Below are positions 19,180 through 21,605 of a DNA stretch of 21,605 nt, in pieces (position 1 is the first letter of the stretch; every line of letters begins with the position of its first letter). The position numbers were made by a program, and so were the translations under genes. Source of the stretch: Hypsibius dujardini. Lineage: Eukaryota > Tardigrada > Eutardigrada > Parachela > Hypsibiidae. The stretch is taken from assembly GCA_001579985.1 (NCBI GenBank), contig LRSR01007480.1:1-21605 (forward strand), read 5' to 3'. The notes under the pieces were generated by a model. That model did not search any database. It saw only the letters and a list, made by a program, of their open reading frames with translations, and had not been told where the DNA came from.

Positions 19180-20947
19180 TCTTTTTTTGGGATGATGAGA
19201 GTGACGAATTAAATGTTATTTTTAAACAAAAAAATTTAATAAAAATGAGATGTAAGAGGGTTGTGAAACTTTTTTTTAAAAAGGAATGAAAAAAAACGTG
19301 GGCTGATTGGAACGAAGTCGAACTGCAGTGGCAGAAAATTTTAAAGTATTTTATCAGATTCATAGAGTTGCATATGAGAAGGCGCGAGGCGGCTAGATAA
19401 TTACGAATTTGTTTCAAGGAAAGGAAACAAAATAAAAATGCGGGTTGATGTTAACGGCATCAATGGTTAAAGCACATTAACGTGTTATATGAAAGTTAAA
19501 GAATGATGAGAGAGGATGCGGGACGGCTAGATGATCTTAGGAAAGGGAAGGAAATAAAAAACGCGGGATGAAGTAAACGAAATGAGTGTTTAAAAAGTGG
19601 TATAGTCTCTTACGAGAACGCAAGAACGGCACGCGAGTATCCAGGACGGCTCAATAGTTATGAAAGGGCTAACAATCTCTATAAACGTTAAGAGGTTTAG
19701 AATTAAGAAAATGTTTGAACTTGTACTTGGAGGTGCAAGCTCTTTTATAGCTTGCAAAGATTGCTTGCCTCCTGAGTTGGTTAGAATTTGGGCGGAGTGT
19801 TTAACGCTCTGGGACACTTGTAATCAAGGTGTCAGTTCTGGATTCTACGACAGAGAGCTGCAGTGTGTCAGCACAAGTAATTATTAAAGGCGAAGAGAAA
19901 TTCATGTGGATAATGCATCAAAATAGCCGATGAATGGTTTAAACTAAGCTTTTTTATGAACAGAACGTGATTGAAACCGCATGAGAGGGCAAAGAACTCA
20001 TGTGGCGAGAACTGCTCGTTCCGCCTCAATTTTATCCGGCTCAAAATTGACGGATGTCTTGAAGAAGGTCTCTGGTATGATTCACCCAACCTCCGCCATC
20101 AACAAAGATCAGGAGAAGCGGTGACAATGTGATGCTGTGCGTAGGACGTGGGATGTAGGACGACGAATTTTTGTGCCCAACATCACTCGTCCTACGCGGC
20201 GCAAAAACAAACAAAAAAGAAATGCGTGACAATCGTTCTGCAAAGTTTTTCATAGTGTACTTTTCATCTTTAAACTCCGTAATCCTGTGGGTGGCTTTAT
20301 ATATCGTCTGAGCTTTATAAACAAAATACTCCGAGCAAAATGCGTGCTCCTACTGTTAGGAAAGTGACAATAGGAAAAACTCCAAAAGATTGCAGCAATC
20401 CATCAATCAATCAATCCATCAATCAACGCGTCTGGTTTATCAAATTTTCTAACAAAAATCAACCAATCAAGTACTAACGTTAACGACAAACGGTTCTTTG
20501 TAAGGGAACCCATTCACTCGTAAGAAAATCGAATTCCTTGTAAAAATCCGAAGTTGTCCAAAATGTTGAGAAATGGCCAGAAAGTCAATGAGCAGCCCAA
20601 AATCTATCTCGCTCCAAATCGGCCGTGGACAAGCAGAGGGTAGTTTATAGTTTTAAATTCAAAACTTTGGAATCCGGAATCCAGTTGAAGAAGCCTATTT
20701 TTGGTTACAGGAAAAGAAAACTACCAGTAAATTGAAATTGAATATCGAAAATAAGTAGCCAAAAAGGAAGTCCGTTCGGAATTTATGGTTCTGGCAAAAC
20801 TGCTGTTTTCTCAATAAAGCAAATTTTGAAAGTTAAGCCCGACATGGCGAAAAATAGACGGTTGCGCAGGTCCCACAAGATTGGAGTTTTGGGTCAAACT
20901 CCCGAGTAGGACAGCCAAGTAGGATGCAGCACGCGAGTTGAATTGGT
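19180..20947. other. Intergenic stretch with diverged repeats
   Basis: It includes the promoter side of the GPCR gene, a tandemly repeated block at about 19370-19680, a short inverted repeat (GCGTAGGACG at about 20139 and CGTCCTACGC at about 20188) and a CAATCAAT-rich stretch at about 20395-20430. The 75-codon plus-strand frame at 19660-19887 has a few cysteines but no recognisable family and is not called. Confidence 0.45.
19370..19680. repeat. Diverged tandem repeat of about 120-130 bp
   Basis: GAGAAGGCGCGAGGCGGCTAG at about 19377, GAGAGGATGCGGGACGGCTAG at about 19509 and GGCACGCGAGTATCCAGGACGGCT at about 19627 begin similar units. The first two continue with GGAAAGGAAACAAAATAAAA versus GGAAGGAAATAAAAAACGCG and then GCGGG.TGA. 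The copies differ by substitutions and small gaps. Confidence 0.4.
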
Positions 20948-21156
20948 TCAGTCCGACTGGTCGCAGCCAATGTTCTTCGTCTGCTCCCTAATAATTCTTA
21001 CCAAATCTGTAGCTTTAATACTTTCAACGAGAAAAGCATCCTTGTTGGGATTTGCTGATTTCGTTTTGGGTGCTTCAAATTCCCCTTCCTGGGAAGAGGG
21101 AGATTCTGTCGTATCATGCTCTCTCGTAGTACCCGAGGAAGATTCCTGTATAGCAC
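20948..21156 (-). CDS. Possible terminal exon of an unknown protein
   Basis: On the minus strand, from an acceptor at TATACAG (exon start 21145) or ATTAG (exon start 21156), a frame of about 65-70 residues reads Ser/Thr/Glu/Lys-rich (EHDTTESPSSQEGEFEAPK), then KDAFLVESIKATDLVRIIRE, and ends at TGA 20948-20950. A strong donor (GTAAGA, 21001-20996) follows SIKATDL, so the exon may instead stop at 21002. The frame is closed upstream by a TGA just before 21156, so at least one more exon would be required and I could not find it. The composition looks like real coding sequence. I recognise no family. Confidence 0.3.
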
Positions 21157-21175
21157 CTAATCATACGCTGCGGCC

Positions 21176-21391
21176 ATGTCGATTGTTTCTGACGATGTCA
21201 CTGACGCGACAAGTGAAGAGGAGAATCCGATTAGCTTCAAGTATTTTGTTAATGAAAAATATATTGACGGCAATGTGACCTCCGAACTGTCATGCTTGAA
21301 ATGCGTCAGTAACTCCAGTAAACGCAAGTGGCTTTTCCATTTTACGCGTTGCTTAAACTTCGAGATGACGGTTTGGTCATTTGGAGCATGA
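21176..21391 (+). CDS. Short ORF of unknown function
   Basis: An ATG in good context (GCCATGT) opens a 71-codon frame: an acidic start (SDDVTDATSEEENP), then FKYFVNEKYIDGN, then two cysteines in CLKC followed by basic residues. The CxxC plus basic stretch vaguely recalls the start of a BED-type zinc finger of hAT transposases, but the His half is absent, so this is speculative. It starts only some 20 bases from the possible minus-strand exon that runs the other way. It may be a transposon fragment, a first exon, or noncoding. Confidence 0.22.
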   Translation: MSIVSDDVTDATSEEENPISFKYFVNEKYIDGNVTSELSCLKCVSNSSKRKWLFHFTRCLNFEMTVWSFGA

Positions 21392-21430
21392 AAACTAATA
21401 ACGCACATTTTGTTCAGCCATCGGAAAAAA

Positions 21431-21552
21431 AACATCAGTTTTTCATCTTAATTGAATCGTACTTGAATATTTGAACCTCTGGTTTGTATTTGTCAATAGG
21501 AATCTTATATTGAACCTCAGTAAACCTCAATTTTGAAGGAAAAACTGATGTT
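21431..21552. repeat. Inverted repeat / small foldback element
   Basis: AACATCAGTTTTTC (21431-21444) is perfectly complementary to GAAAAACTGATGTT (21539-21552). Weaker pairing continues inward (CTTAATTGA against TCAATTTTGAAG). Total span is 122 bases. It could be a very short MITE-like element or a transcribed hairpin. Confidence 0.5.
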
Positions 21553-21605
21553 CATAAAAATATTTTGGAATCCCAGGGTGCCTCTGAACATGAGACCCCC
21601 ACGCC

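Overview
The window is eukaryotic. Coding segments are split by GT-AG introns whose phases match exactly, and they lie in AT-rich, repeat-rich DNA with no operons or ribosome binding sites. The gene set (a rhodopsin-like GPCR with a decayed paralogue, a secreted PAN/Apple-like protein, an AIG1/septin-like GTPase, mariner debris) suggests an invertebrate animal. The short introns and the divergent orphan GPCR pair remind me of tardigrades, but that is inference, not something the sequence proves.

Layout. 1-1266: a 176-bp foldback element, otherwise no recognised gene. 1267-1839 (+): a single-exon HD-domain protein closely matching the PhnZ class of di-iron phosphonate oxygenases. About 2747-3834: a mariner transposon relic (transposase on the minus strand) still framed by inverted repeats. 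3955-4420: simple-sequence DNA. 4617-5237 (-): a small two-exon gene for a secreted Gly/Trp-rich peptide. 5238-7794: mostly unassigned. 7795-9370 (+): a five-exon gene for a secreted protein with a Pro/Gly-rich linker and two PAN/Apple-like Cys modules; three of its exons are only 36-57 nt. 9553-10459: a candidate non-autonomous element full of GTCTC-containing repeats in both orientations. 11703-14791 (+): a three-exon P-loop GTPase with a Cys/His-rich segment and a coiled coil. 14950-15045: a (GACA)n microsatellite. 15638-16634 (-): a GPCR pseudogene. 17649-19179 (-): an intact three-exon GPCR paralogous to that pseudogene. 19180-21605: diverged repeats, an inverted repeat and two weak coding candidates.

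The genes do not form a pathway. The clear relationship is the GPCR pair: a tandem duplication in which one copy lost its first exon and gained stops and frameshifts, while both keep a TCTG-rich tract in the matching intron. The points most worth a second look are the PhnZ-like enzyme without visible partners, the reciprocal Asn/Asp swap in the GPCR core (N2.50/D7.49), the symmetric mini-exon series in the PAN-like gene, and the Gly/Trp-rich secreted peptide.
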